The translations under genes and the position numbers were made by a program. Positions 41,471-51,372 of a stretch of 64,000 nucleotides of DNA are shown here, one piece after another. The DNA lies in the NCBI RefSeq assembly GCF_046736045.1, contig NZ_CP177134.1, positions 62,001-126,000 on the forward strand, given 5' to 3'. Source of the stretch: Leptospira_A sp046736045 (GTDB lineage: Bacteria > Spirochaetota > Leptospiria > Leptospirales > Leptospiraceae). The first letter of the stretch is position 1. Each line of letters opens with the position of its first letter. Under the pieces are notes generated by a model. That model saw only the letters and a program-made list of their open reading frames with translations. It ran no database searches and was not told the origin of the DNA.

Positions 41471-42715
41471 CTAGGAAATTCCTTTTTTTTCTTTGTAATT
41501 TGGAAATTCGAAATGGAACAACACACCTTCGTTAGGTTTGGATAATACTTCTATTTCCCTTCCCATCATCTGACTGGAAAGTGAAAATATCACGGATAGT
41601 CCAACCGTATCTATTCTTTTTCGATCGAACGAAGGAGGTAACCCCACTCCATTGTCTTTATATATCAATTCTATCTTATCATTTTCATTGATACGAAAGT
41701 CTACGGAAATGATAGCTTCTATCGGATCTGGAAATGCATGGCGGAACGAATTTGTCAAAAGTTCGGTTAACATCAAGCCCAATGGAATCGCCGATGTTAA
41801 GTCCAGCTCCCTCGGTTCGATATTCAGATGAATCCGAATGTCCATTCGCATATACATGAGTTTGATATTTTCCACCAAACTTTCTATATACATTTTCGAA
41901 TTGAGACCTGATAGATTTTTAGAGCTGTATAATTTTTCATGCACAAGTGCAATCGCACGAATCCGGGCAATACTTTGATCGAGAATGTCAGCTGCATCAG
42001 GAGGAGCGGAGTAAGACTGAAGCTGTAGGAATGAAATAATAACTGCCAGATTGTTTTTTACACGATGATGGACTTCGGTTAACAAAACTTCGTTTTCTTT
42101 TAAAGACTTTTCAAGTTTTTCCTGATTCTGCATATAATCGGTGATATCCGTTGTAAGTGCGATTGCTCTTTTTTGAGCCCCGACGCCACTATCGTAAAAC
42201 AAGCGATTTTCCAGCGCCCACTTGACTCTTCCATCAGGAAATAACAACCGATAAAGTACGGAGGAATGATTTTCCTTCAGACGATTGATCCACATATCCA
42301 TGATTCGTTCTTTATCTTGAGGGTGAAGTCTGTCAGTCAATTGGGCAGGGTTCTCTACGATTTCAGCGACGGAAATCTCGTAAAAGTTTGCAGTTTGTTG
42401 TGAAATCAATTCGATTTTCCATGTATTCAAATTGAAAACAATCACCGAATCCTGAATTTGTTTAAGGATATTCCGATAAAGATGATCCGAATCTTCTTTT
42501 TCTTTTTGGAATTTGAATTGAATCTTGAACTCACTCAGTAAAAGAAAAAAAATAAGAAGAGATGAAAGAGTAACGAACAACCAACCTTTATAACTTTGAG
42601 CTAATCGCAAATCCTCAGGTTGATTTAAAAAATTTGCGAGTGCGTGATCTGAAAAATAGATCCAGCAAAATCCGAGTACGAAATAAATCAGAGATACTCG
42701 GATTGCCGGTTTCAT
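41471..42715 (-). CDS. Membrane sensor histidine kinase (PAS, HisKA_2)
   Basis: Sensor kinase of 414 aa. Two membrane helices lie at about residues 7-27 and 45-63 (LFVTLSSLLIFFLLLSEF), followed by a PAS fold (about 90-200, NILKQIQDSVIVFNLNTWKI), then the HisKA_2 phosphoacceptor (LLTEVHHRVKNNLAVIISFL, about 212-231, with HHRVKNN) and a HATPase domain (about 320-405; MLTELLTNSFRHAFPD is the N box, YKDNGVGLPPSF the G1 box). HisKA_2 kinases often act in stress or light responses. It lies inside a fatty-acid operon: one base after the acyl-CoA dehydrogenase gene and immediately before MaoC. No response regulator is nearby. Confidence 0.9.
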   Translation of the reverse strand: MKPAIRVSLIYFVLGFCWIYFSDHALANFLNQPEDLRLAQSYKGWLFVTLSSLLIFFLLLSEFKIQFKFQKEKEDSDHLYRNILKQIQDSVIVFNLNTWKIELISQQTANFYEISVAEIVENPAQLTDRLHPQDKERIMDMWINRLKENHSSVLYRLLFPDGRVKWALENRLFYDSGVGAQKRAIALTTDITDYMQNQEKLEKSLKENEVLLTEVHHRVKNNLAVIISFLQLQSYSAPPDAADILDQSIARIRAIALVHEKLYSSKNLSGLNSKMYIESLVENIKLMYMRMDIRIHLNIEPRELDLTSAIPLGLMLTELLTNSFRHAFPDPIEAIISVDFRINENDKIELIYKDNGVGLPPSFDRKRIDTVGLSVIFSLSSQMMGREIEVLSKPNEGVLFHFEFPNYKEKKGIS

Positions 42716-42716
42716 T

Positions 42717-44291
42717 TTATGAAATTTCCTGGAGGGTTAAAAATCGTTCGTTCACGAGAGATTCTATTTTTTCACCTAATTTCTGATAACTGCTCCAAAT
42801 CGAATTCAATTCTTCTTTTACGAAGCCGGATAACCTGGAGAGTGATGAAAGATATTTTCCTACCAGGAAAAAAGTAATCAGGCTTCTATCGATCATCTTT
42901 TCTTCTTTTGAATAATACTGCAAGGAAGTGGAAAGATCGGAATGAGACTGGGAAAGAATCACAAACAGAGACAATACATCTGCAAATGCAAATTCAATCG
43001 GTTGTTGTTTTTTGCGTGCAGATTGTCCGTCCATTTGAATTAAAATATCAAATAAAAGATTTTGAATACGATCCGATTCATCGGAGACTGTTTCCAGTTT
43101 TGCAAATTCAGCCGTAAACTTTTGTTTGCCAGGATATAACGAGGATATGATGGATCTTTGGATTTCGCTGGTACCGCCGCCAATCGTTCCCAGTTTTACG
43201 TCTCTGTAAAATCTCTCCACGGAATACTCCTTCATATAACCATATCCGCCAAACAACTGTACGGAGTCCTTTGCAACATCTTCCGAAATTTCGGAAGAGA
43301 TCAGTTTTCCAAGCGAACTTTCCAAAGGAGAAGGAATGCCCTTGTCCTTTCTCTCGGCGACCCAATAAATGAGTCTCCTTGCCGCTTGCACATAAACCCA
43401 GTTTTTTACCAAAATTTCCTTCATACCGAAAAAGGATGCAATCGGTTTTCCAAACTGAATTCTTTCCCGTGCGTATCTCATTCCTGCACGAAAACAAAAT
43501 TCCATGGCACCTGCGAGACCTGCCACGAATACAGTCCGCTCCCATTCCAGGTTTTCCTTTCCTATCCTGAGAAAACCGGAATTGATCGGGCCCAACTGGT
43601 TTTCCTTGGGAATCACCATGTCCTCAAATACAAGTTCTGCGGTCATGGAAGTATGATGGCCCAGTTTTTTCAGGATCTTACTGACCTTAAACCCTTTTCG
43701 GCTATCTTCAACGATAAAAGCGGAAATCCCGAGAGGACCTCTTCCTTTTTCGGAAGTTCTCGCCATTACAATAAATACCTGGCCGACAGGGCCGTTCGTA
43801 ATGAACATTTTGGATCCGTTCAATTTCCAACCATCTGGTGTTTCTTCCGCACGTGTAAGAAGTGAGGCTGCGTCCGAACCGGAAGAAGGTTCCGACAATG
43901 CAAATCCGGCGATCCACTCGCCACTTGCTAATTTCGGTAAAAATCTTTTTTTCTGTTCTTCCGTTCCCTGAAATACAATCGGCATGGCACCAATGATCAT
44001 ATGTGCAGCCCAAGACAATCCCATTCCACCATCTAACGAACCTGCAGCGAATGCATCCGTTGCTTGAGAACACTGCAAACAATTTGCACCTTGTCCCCCG
44101 TATTCCACAGGCATGGACAAACCGGCAAGCCCCGCTTTTCCGAATTCATTCCAAAGGTCATCGGACCATGTTTCCGTTTCATCTCTTTCCAACGCGGTAG
44201 GAAGAACTTTTTCCTCTGCAAATTGAAATACCGTATTATAAAAATCGCGATCTTCATCGCTTAGATATGGGTTTAGTTTGGGATGTATCAT
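42717..44291 (-). CDS. Acyl-CoA dehydrogenase (long form)
   Basis: FAD-dependent acyl-CoA dehydrogenase of 524 aa, longer than the usual 380-400. Signature 1 is WIAGFALSEPSSGSDAASLL (about residues 132-151), FEDMVIPKENQLGPINSGFL leads the beta domain exit, ERIQFGKPIASFFGMKEILV (about 277-296) opens the C-terminal bundle, and VQLFGGYGYMKEYSVERFYR with GTIGGGTSEIQ (about 341-375) is signature 2. An extra 130-residue helical tail follows, as in some very-long-chain enzymes. The stop and the upstream ligase start overlap by four bases. It feeds electrons to EtfAB. Confidence 0.92.
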   Translation of the reverse strand: MIHPKLNPYLSDEDRDFYNTVFQFAEEKVLPTALERDETETWSDDLWNEFGKAGLAGLSMPVEYGGQGANCLQCSQATDAFAAGSLDGGMGLSWAAHMIIGAMPIVFQGTEEQKKRFLPKLASGEWIAGFALSEPSSGSDAASLLTRAEETPDGWKLNGSKMFITNGPVGQVFIVMARTSEKGRGPLGISAFIVEDSRKGFKVSKILKKLGHHTSMTAELVFEDMVIPKENQLGPINSGFLRIGKENLEWERTVFVAGLAGAMEFCFRAGMRYARERIQFGKPIASFFGMKEILVKNWVYVQAARRLIYWVAERKDKGIPSPLESSLGKLISSEISEDVAKDSVQLFGGYGYMKEYSVERFYRDVKLGTIGGGTSEIQRSIISSLYPGKQKFTAEFAKLETVSDESDRIQNLLFDILIQMDGQSARKKQQPIEFAFADVLSLFVILSQSHSDLSTSLQYYSKEEKMIDRSLITFFLVGKYLSSLSRLSGFVKEELNSIWSSYQKLGEKIESLVNERFLTLQEIS

Positions 44292-46180
44292 TGGTAAATC
44301 CTGTTAATTTCTTTTGCAAATACTTCTGCGATCACATTACGTTTCATCTTTAAAGTCCTGGTCATTTCACGATCCGGGTCGAATGGTCTGGGAACAATAT
44401 AGAAGTTGTTAGCTGGTACTACTTCAAACGTTTTAAATCCGTTATTTTTGGAAATGATGGAAGTGACCTCGCTGCGAAATAACTCCCTTACTTTCGGATG
44501 GGAATCCCAGGTTTCATAATCGCTCAGACCCTCTATTTTTTTCTCTACCGCTTCAAAATTCGGGACAATGAGGGCTCCCAATGTTTTACGGTCATGCCCC
44601 ACCACCATCACCTGATCGATATAAGGTGATGTAAGTAATTTGTCTTCGATGGGGATCGGTTCGATATTTTCACCACCGATCAGTGCAATCGTATCTTTGG
44701 AGCGACCTGAAAATACCAATTCATTCCGATAGGAAATTTGCATTAAATCTCCCGTATCAAAAAATCCATCCTTATCAAAAACCACTTCATTCAATTCGGG
44801 ACGTTTATAATATCCTTTTAAAATCTGATCGGATTTGATCCAAAGTGTTCCTTTTGCAGCGATTTCTTTGACTTCCTTCCCCGTATCGTCCTTCAATTTG
44901 ATTTGGTAACCATCAATCGGAATTCCCACAGTTCCTTTTGTAGGTTTTGTATTGGAACGGATGGACACGACTGCCGAGGTCTCCGTCATTCCATAACCTT
45001 CCAAAACTTTCAATCCTATGGCAGATAAAAATCCATCCACTACGCTGGGAAGAGCGGAGCCTGCGGAAATACAGATTCGAATCCGACCACCCAACGCTTT
45101 GTGGATTGCACCGAATATCTTCACTGATAAAAGTTTGAAAGGAAACAGTGCAATCAGCACAATCAAGGAATAAGCTCTTTCCAAGACATCCAACAGAAAA
45201 TTTTTGCGCAGCAATGCGAAATCATATCCGAAAACAACTGATTTATGTTTTGCGAAGTTTGCTCCTACCTTCAGAAAAAAATGGAATAATTTTTCCTTAA
45301 ACCCGCCTTCTTTCGCGACCTTTACCATGATTCCATTATATACGGATTCCCAAATTCTGGGAACGGAGGGAAATACTGTCGGACGAAAATCCCTTAAGTC
45401 ATCCTTCAGATTACTCATATTGGAAACCAAAAAATCAACACCCAACGTAACGACTGCGTATTCAATCGCTCTTTCGAACGCATGCCAGGGAGGGAGTAAA
45501 CTCACTGCATTGTCATTTGCATTCATATCCAATCGAAGAGTAGTGTTATGGATGGCAGTGATCCAGCCTTTTTGAGATAACATCACGCCTTTCGGATTTC
45601 CGGTTGTTCCTGAAGTATAAATCAACGTAGCGAGCGCATCAGGATCAATCGAGGACACTCTTTCTTTCACAATGCCTTGCTTCAATTCCAAAGCTGACTT
45701 TCCTTTGATAGCCAAGTCAGCGATAGTTCCTTCACCTATTGCCAGTTCGCCTGTATCGGATTCAAGAACGTAGATTTTTTCCAATTTGGGAAGTTGTGAT
45801 TGAATTCTTTGAACGCGAGCTTTGTCTTTTTCTTTTTGGACCACAAGAAACCTCGCCTCGGAATGATTTAAAATATATAAAATCTCATCTTCTACAATGT
45901 CAGTCCCCCTGGGGACAACCACTGCACCGGCAGATAAAATGGAAATATCAGCGCGAAACCAATTCGGAGTAGCGTCACAAAAATAAGCCACACGGTCCCC
46001 GACGAACAAACCTTCTACCACCCAACCGGCTGTTAGCTGATCTACGAATTTACGCAGCTCGGAAAAGGAAATCCCCGGAAATTCACCACCAGCCGCTCTC
46101 TTCCGAAAAGAAATTTTGTCAGGATAGGTCTCGGATACGAATTCAAGCAGATCATACAATACGGTGGCTTTCTTTTTCAT
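44288..46180 (-). CDS. Long-chain fatty acid-CoA ligase (AMP-forming)
   Basis: FadD-like acyl-CoA synthetase, 630 aa from the ATG at 46180. ATLIYTSGTTGNPKGVMLSQ (about residues 176-195) is the AMP-binding P-loop, VLEGYGMTETSAVVSI (about 396-411) is the adenylation motif, and FDTGDLMQISYRNELVFSGR (about 478-497) holds the TGD and linker residues. The length is typical of long-chain ligases. A longer frame to 46231 lacks a better ribosome-binding site (GGAAGG lies 11 bases before the chosen ATG). It is the first gene of the ligase-dehydrogenase-kinase-hydratase operon, with four-base and one-base couplings downstream. Confidence 0.93.
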   Translation of the reverse strand: MKKKATVLYDLLEFVSETYPDKISFRKRAAGGEFPGISFSELRKFVDQLTAGWVVEGLFVGDRVAYFCDATPNWFRADISILSAGAVVVPRGTDIVEDEILYILNHSEARFLVVQKEKDKARVQRIQSQLPKLEKIYVLESDTGELAIGEGTIADLAIKGKSALELKQGIVKERVSSIDPDALATLIYTSGTTGNPKGVMLSQKGWITAIHNTTLRLDMNANDNAVSLLPPWHAFERAIEYAVVTLGVDFLVSNMSNLKDDLRDFRPTVFPSVPRIWESVYNGIMVKVAKEGGFKEKLFHFFLKVGANFAKHKSVVFGYDFALLRKNFLLDVLERAYSLIVLIALFPFKLLSVKIFGAIHKALGGRIRICISAGSALPSVVDGFLSAIGLKVLEGYGMTETSAVVSIRSNTKPTKGTVGIPIDGYQIKLKDDTGKEVKEIAAKGTLWIKSDQILKGYYKRPELNEVVFDKDGFFDTGDLMQISYRNELVFSGRSKDTIALIGGENIEPIPIEDKLLTSPYIDQVMVVGHDRKTLGALIVPNFEAVEKKIEGLSDYETWDSHPKVRELFRSEVTSIISKNNGFKTFEVVPANNFYIVPRPFDPDREMTRTLKMKRNVIAEVFAKEINRIYQ

Positions 46181-46261
46181 GGTCAATTTGCCTTCCTTGG
46201 GGGAATAAATATTCCTAAGATAAAAAACCACTGTTCGTTTTTTGCAAGTTTTTTCTTATTC

Positions 46262-46289
46262 TTGCCAAACATTTAGTCTTAATTATGAT
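46262..46289 (+). promoter_or_regulatory. Promoter-like element before the CBS-domain gene
   Basis: TTGCCA (46262-46267) and TATGAT (46284-46289) lie 16 bases apart. Transcription from it would start close to the ATG at 46296, and no ribosome-binding site is visible, so the mRNA may be leaderless. Confidence 0.45.
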
Positions 46290-46295
46290 AATACT

Positions 46296-46913
46296 ATGTT
46301 CTTTTGGATACAAGAAGGGGTTTCCAACCCCCGACTCCCTGCAATCGCCTCGCAAGCGCTTCCTAAAATCGGCGGAATTGCTGCTTCCGGTTCCGTCAAA
46401 GCTTTTGACGAATCTGCCCAAGACAGTTCCGGCTCCCTTCTCCCCAATTTACAAAAGGAAAAGGCGAAAAAAGCCTACGAGGAAGCAAATGAAGAACCTG
46501 CCTCTTCACCGATTTTATTTGCACACCAGGTTATGACGAGTCCCGTAGAGAGCTTGTTTACCGATTCAAGTTTATATGAAGCCCGCAAATTTATTTTGGA
46601 AAAAAGATTCCGGCATATTCCGATTGTTAACACGGAAGGAAAATTGGCAGGGATTTTATCAGACAGAGATGTATGGAAAATGATCAGCCAGGATGAAACT
46701 TCGCTCACCAAATCTTTGAGCTCTTTTATGATAAAACGTCTATTAACAGGAACCATCCAAACTGAAATTCGGGACGCCGCCAAAGTAATGTTAGAAGAAA
46801 GAATCGGTTCTTTGCCCATAATAGGTGACGACCAAAGTTTAATCGGAATTTTAACCAGAACGGATTTAATTCGGGCCATTGTACGATTTCCTGGTTTTAC
46901 ACTTCTAGCCTAG
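46296..46913 (+). CDS. CBS-domain pair protein
   Basis: Cytoplasmic protein of 205 aa from the ATG at 46296, chosen since an in-frame TTG at 46242 lies upstream of the likely promoter. After an uncharacterised, mostly unstructured leader (about 1-80), two CBS domains form a Bateman pair at about 85-140 (VMTSPVESLFTDSSLYEARK and PIVNTEGKLAGILSDRDVWK) and 150-205 (RDAAKVMLEERIGSLPIIGD then LIGILTRTDLIRAIV). Bateman modules bind adenine nucleotides and regulate partners. The neighbour 21 bases downstream is a sodium:solute symporter, which it could control. Confidence 0.85.
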   Translation: MFFWIQEGVSNPRLPAIASQALPKIGGIAASGSVKAFDESAQDSSGSLLPNLQKEKAKKAYEEANEEPASSPILFAHQVMTSPVESLFTDSSLYEARKFILEKRFRHIPIVNTEGKLAGILSDRDVWKMISQDETSLTKSLSSFMIKRLLTGTIQTEIRDAAKVMLEERIGSLPIIGDDQSLIGILTRTDLIRAIVRFPGFTLLA

Positions 46914-46934
46914 TTTCAAAATAGTGCAAAACCT

Positions 46935-48386
46935 ATGAATTTCCTTTTAGACTTTTCAGTAATCGTCGTATACTTCATTGCAGTATTTTATTTCGGATTT
47001 CACTTTTCAAAAAAGAGGTCCAGCGAAGAAGATTTTTACTTAGCCAAAAGAGAAATCCACTGGGTATGGCTGATGTTTTCACTCGTTGCAACGGAAACTT
47101 CAAGCCTTACTTTTCTTTCTATCCCGTCCCTTTCAATGAAAGGAGATTTTTCCTTTTTACAAATTGCAATCGGGTACATTCTGGGCAGAACGATTGTTGC
47201 CTATTTGCTGCTACCAAAATATTATGCAGGCGAAACGATTTCCATCTATGCCTACTTAGGTGAAAAATTCGGAAAATCATCTCAAAAATCCATGTCAGGT
47301 CTTTTTACAATATCACGAGTATTAGGTGACGGAATCAGACTTTACGTAACTTCACTGCCAATTGCATTTTTACTGACCAAAATGGGATTTGCGGAATATG
47401 GAGAAGCGACTCTGGGAATTACAGCACTTTTTTTACTTACTTTCGCCACCATCCTGTATTCAGTGTACGGAGGATTCAGGGCTATCGTATTTACAGACTC
47501 CCTTCAACTCATCATCTATCTATTAGGCGGACTTTATGCATTTTATCTGCTTTGGAATCTTCTCAGTGCGGGGGGAAATCCGTTTCCCGATGTGATTGCA
47601 ACATCCTTTCTCAACGGAAAATTGAATGTATTTCATACGAAATGGCTGGGAACAGGAGACAATGCTTATTATTTTATCTTTGCCATCCTCGGCGGAGCAT
47701 TTATTTCCATCGGCTCCCATGGAACCGACCTAATGCTTGTTCAACGGGTTATAGCGAGTAAAAATCTGAAACAAGGACAAAAGATCCTAATAGGAAGCGG
47801 AGTATTCGTATTCTTTCAATTTTTGTTATTTTTAGGAATAGGAACCTTACTTTCAGGATTTTATCAAGGTAAAGAGATAGCGCCTGACAAAGCTTTCAGT
47901 ATGTTTATCGTAGAAGAGATCCCTTCACCTTTCCTCGGGTTACTTCTTTCTGCAATCCTTGCCAGTGCAATGTCATCTCTTTCCTCCACAATCAATTCCC
48001 TATCGCTCACTTGGGCACGTGACTGGGAAATGGATCGTTATCTGACACCGAAAATACTTTCTCTGATCTTCGGAATCATTTTGTTTTTTTCCTCACTACT
48101 TCCTTTCTTTATGGGCGAAAAATTGGAAAAAGGAATTTTAGAAGTGGGGCTCACCATTTTTTCTTATACGCTCGGCCCCACAATCGCGCTCTTTCTATTT
48201 GCAGCAAGAGACATCAAACCGCGCTTTCCCAACTGGGCCGTATCGATCTTGTTATTCGGTTCAATCCTAGTGCTTATTTTTCTGACTAGAGAAATCGCAC
48301 TTCCTTTCACCTTGTTGATTCCTACGGGAATTTCAATTTTCAGTTTGGGCTGGGGTATTTTCCATACATTCGCTCCTAAAAAATAA
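46935..48386 (+). CDS. Sodium:solute symporter (SSS family)
   Basis: Integral membrane transporter of 483 aa with about 13 helices of the SSS/LeuT-fold type. Characteristic stretches are SKKRSSEEDFYLAKREIHWV (about residues 18-37, the loop after helix 1), SLVATETSSLTFLSIPSLSM (about 50-69, the Na2-site helix region), SVYGGFRAIVFTDSLQLIIY (about 177-196, a family signature) and ASAMSSLSSTINSLSL (about 342-357, carrying the serines of the second sodium site). The solute is not predictable; relatives carry sugars, amino acids, vitamins or organic acids. Confidence 0.92.
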   Translation: MNFLLDFSVIVVYFIAVFYFGFHFSKKRSSEEDFYLAKREIHWVWLMFSLVATETSSLTFLSIPSLSMKGDFSFLQIAIGYILGRTIVAYLLLPKYYAGETISIYAYLGEKFGKSSQKSMSGLFTISRVLGDGIRLYVTSLPIAFLLTKMGFAEYGEATLGITALFLLTFATILYSVYGGFRAIVFTDSLQLIIYLLGGLYAFYLLWNLLSAGGNPFPDVIATSFLNGKLNVFHTKWLGTGDNAYYFIFAILGGAFISIGSHGTDLMLVQRVIASKNLKQGQKILIGSGVFVFFQFLLFLGIGTLLSGFYQGKEIAPDKAFSMFIVEEIPSPFLGLLLSAILASAMSSLSSTINSLSLTWARDWEMDRYLTPKILSLIFGIILFFSSLLPFFMGEKLEKGILEVGLTIFSYTLGPTIALFLFAARDIKPRFPNWAVSILLFGSILVLIFLTREIALPFTLLIPTGISIFSLGWGIFHTFAPKK

Positions 48387-48393
48387 TTTAAAA

Positions 48394-51372
48394 TCATTTT
48401 TTGCGAATCGCCATCATGGCTATATCGTCCGACAATGAGGACATTCCCGGTTTACTTAAGTTTTGCGAAGTATGAATCTCCGCTTCGGAAACCATTCGAC
48501 CGATCACTTCCGAAGCAGGTTTCGAACCGTGAGCTAACAATAATTTCGCCACCCGCTCTCTCCCGAAAAAACTTCCATCGGTACTTCGTGCTTCGTCCAG
48601 CCCGTCAGTATATTCGAAAAATATATCACCCGCATCCATCACAAGCGATCTCCTTTCAATGGTTGTTTCAAAAAAAGAATTCTCATCCATACCGAGAGGG
48701 AGTCCTCCCGCCGGTAGTTCATGAATCTTATTCTTGGAAGCATCGTAAAACAAAGGTTTAACGTGTCCTGCGGAAACATATTCTACCTGCGAAGTCTCAG
48801 GATCAAATACTCCTAGAAAAAAAGTTACAAATATATGATCGGGAGTATCTTCATAAAGACTCGCATTCACTTCCAAAAGAATTTTCTTTAAATTTCTTTC
48901 TCCTCTTCTGAAAATGGATCGGATTTGTGCACGAAAAAGCGCCATAACGATCGCAGGCCCTACTCCGTGATTGGAAACATCTCCTATGCAAAAAGCAAGC
49001 TTTCCTCCTGCCAACTCGATAAAGTCATAATAATCTCCACCAACTCCGGCCATAGCTTTGTAGAATGCAGCCAGTTCTATTTTATCTTCAAGGCTGGTCG
49101 GTAGTTTTTCGGGTAACAGCCGTTTTTGGATCTCTTCTCCTGCGGCAAGTTCGCCTCTCATCTCTTCTCTTTCTTTCAGACCATGTACCATGTCATTGAG
49201 AGATTCACTGAGAATTCCAATCTCATCATAACCTGCGGGCGGAAATTCCACATCCAAATTGCCACGCTCAATTTCCTCCGTCTTTTTGCTGATGAGTTTT
49301 ATTTTTCGAACAAAAAGCCAGGCAAGCAAGTATGCCAATAGAATTGCTACGACTCCGATGATTGCCGCATAACGTATGGACTCTTCCCTATTGTTTCTGA
49401 TCTGACGATATCCTTCCGTCCGATCCAGAAGAATGATATTGAAACCCAGTAAATCTTTACGCAAAAGATCATAAACAAGTCCCGAGCCGTTTTGAGCGGA
49501 TTCAAGAATAGGCGTAGAATCCAATTCCCACATCACTTGCTCCGCTTCCGTTCTACTTCGAACGAGAATTCCCGAATCGGCAAAAGAAATTTTTCCTCTC
49601 GGTTTCGGTAAATCCGTCTCCGAATTTCCTGACAAAATCCATTCTCTGAATAACTTTGCTTTGGCGGAGATTATTTTTCTCTCTTCACTGTCTTTATAAT
49701 AGCGAATGATTCCGGAAGGACCTGTTTTAAACGGAACAAACGCAAAATCTTCCAAAGCGGCATTTCTGATTTCTAAAAAGGAATCGTTTAAGATTCTTTC
49801 TTTGAAACCGGTCCAATCTTCTTTTCCGGCTTCCATTCGAATGGTAGAATCTTTGATTTCCTCGGAAAGAGCTTCCAAACTTCGGATCTTATCCTGGATT
49901 TCTTCCTGACTGAATTTTTTTTCACCTTCTTTCGGAGGTGTTTTTAATTTTCGTTCCCAATCCAAAGTTTCTTTCGATGTGCTTCTCGCCTTTTCACCTA
50001 ATGAGCGATATTCGTCTTTCCATTTCTTTTCCGCTTTCTCAAACGCAGTTTTGTTAGGATGTAATTCTTCAAACCTGGTTTCTCTTTTTTTTATTAATTT
50101 GCGGTATCCTTCGGCAAGAATTCGAAATTCGGAATCGGATCCCGGTTTTACTTTCCCGTTCTTTTTCAAATCACCGATACGGGTTTTCAATTTGAGCGCT
50201 ATCTCACCGATTTCTTTCGAAATTTTCCGATCTTCTTCCAGATAAGCTTCGAATCCGTTTTCTTCTTCGGATAGAATTTCATAAATATTCCGTGCTCGTT
50301 CGGCAGTATTCGGGTTACGGAAAACCGGTCGAAACACCACTTCATACTGGCGCCCGCCGACTTCATAATTTTCCGGTTGTGATTTGTCCCGAACCAATCC
50401 GAGAACATCTTTATCGCCAAACAAAGATTTTTTGCTCTTTAAAAAATCGGGTTGAGAGAGAAGTTTTTTACCGGTGTTGGATGATTGGGGAAACAATAAC
50501 CCGGTATCCAAAGTTTCTTTTCCTACCCGATCGTAAGCAAAAATGCGGATCTTATCTGGCATAAGACCTAAAGACGAAATCCGATCCTTATAAGAGCCTC
50601 TGAAAAAATTCTGCAACGACTTTGTCAAAAGAGTCTCATAATAAAGCGCTTTCTTTTCTCCTTCGGGAATCGTTTTTTCATTTAACTTCTGTTCTTTGGT
50701 CAGGTTTTCCTTTCCGGATAGTATCAATTTCTTTTTTTTCGGATCCAAATCCTCACGGATCAGTTCCGGTTCAATCAATTTCAATTCTTCGTCGATTTCC
50801 TGGATTCTGGAACGTGACCTCTCCGAACTGATTCTACCGGCCGCCGTTTTTTCCGCAAGACTGCGAATCCGTTCATATGTGATCGGATCAATAGGAGCAC
50901 CTGTCTCCTTTCTAAGTTCGTTACGTACTTTGGATTCAAAATCTTCGATTTCTTTTTCGGATAAATAACGGGTGAAATAAGTATCTACGGAGCGATATAC
51001 ATTTCCGCGTTTGACATTCAAACCCATGGATTGCCCCAAGGCCTTGAGAGACCCGAAAAAACCGGTTTCTTTGCTAACAACCGTTCGTTTGAACTTACTC
51101 AGTTCTTTTTTCTTTTCACGAACCCTTACTTTGAATTCTTCAATCATAACAAGGCTTCGGTTCAGATTTTCCAAATCCAAAACAACAGAGTTGATATATT
51201 CGAGAGGCGTTTTCAATTCGGTATCCAGCTTGTCTTCCAATGCATTTTTCTGCTGATTGTAGTGGATGGTTGACGTGATCGCCAAAATAGAAATCACCAA
51301 AATTGCAGTGAAAAAACTAAGTTTGGTTCGGATTCCGGGTAAAATGGTACGAAGGATTTTTTTCTTATTCAT
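48394..51372 (-). CDS. Membrane-bound SpoIIE-type (PP2C) phosphatase with HAMP
   Basis: Large membrane phosphatase of 992 aa from the ATG at 51372, after GGAA. The order is an N-terminal helix (about 15-35), a very long extracytoplasmic region of about 600 residues with charged coiled-coil-like stretches, a second helix (about 660-680, IIGVVAILLAYLLAWLFV), a HAMP domain (about 680-730) and a SpoIIE/RsbU phosphatase (about 755-985; GVGGDYYDFIELAGGKLAFC, CIGDVSNHGVGPAIVMALFR, EYTDGLDEARS, SLSDDIAMMAIRK). Such enzymes dephosphorylate STAS anti-anti-sigma proteins. It is the last of four genes and overlaps its RsbW-like neighbour by eight bases. Confidence 0.9.
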   Translation of the reverse strand: MNKKKILRTILPGIRTKLSFFTAILVISILAITSTIHYNQQKNALEDKLDTELKTPLEYINSVVLDLENLNRSLVMIEEFKVRVREKKKELSKFKRTVVSKETGFFGSLKALGQSMGLNVKRGNVYRSVDTYFTRYLSEKEIEDFESKVRNELRKETGAPIDPITYERIRSLAEKTAAGRISSERSRSRIQEIDEELKLIEPELIREDLDPKKKKLILSGKENLTKEQKLNEKTIPEGEKKALYYETLLTKSLQNFFRGSYKDRISSLGLMPDKIRIFAYDRVGKETLDTGLLFPQSSNTGKKLLSQPDFLKSKKSLFGDKDVLGLVRDKSQPENYEVGGRQYEVVFRPVFRNPNTAERARNIYEILSEEENGFEAYLEEDRKISKEIGEIALKLKTRIGDLKKNGKVKPGSDSEFRILAEGYRKLIKKRETRFEELHPNKTAFEKAEKKWKDEYRSLGEKARSTSKETLDWERKLKTPPKEGEKKFSQEEIQDKIRSLEALSEEIKDSTIRMEAGKEDWTGFKERILNDSFLEIRNAALEDFAFVPFKTGPSGIIRYYKDSEERKIISAKAKLFREWILSGNSETDLPKPRGKISFADSGILVRSRTEAEQVMWELDSTPILESAQNGSGLVYDLLRKDLLGFNIILLDRTEGYRQIRNNREESIRYAAIIGVVAILLAYLLAWLFVRKIKLISKKTEEIERGNLDVEFPPAGYDEIGILSESLNDMVHGLKEREEMRGELAAGEEIQKRLLPEKLPTSLEDKIELAAFYKAMAGVGGDYYDFIELAGGKLAFCIGDVSNHGVGPAIVMALFRAQIRSIFRRGERNLKKILLEVNASLYEDTPDHIFVTFFLGVFDPETSQVEYVSAGHVKPLFYDASKNKIHELPAGGLPLGMDENSFFETTIERRSLVMDAGDIFFEYTDGLDEARSTDGSFFGRERVAKLLLAHGSKPASEVIGRMVSEAEIHTSQNLSKPGMSSLSDDIAMMAIRKK

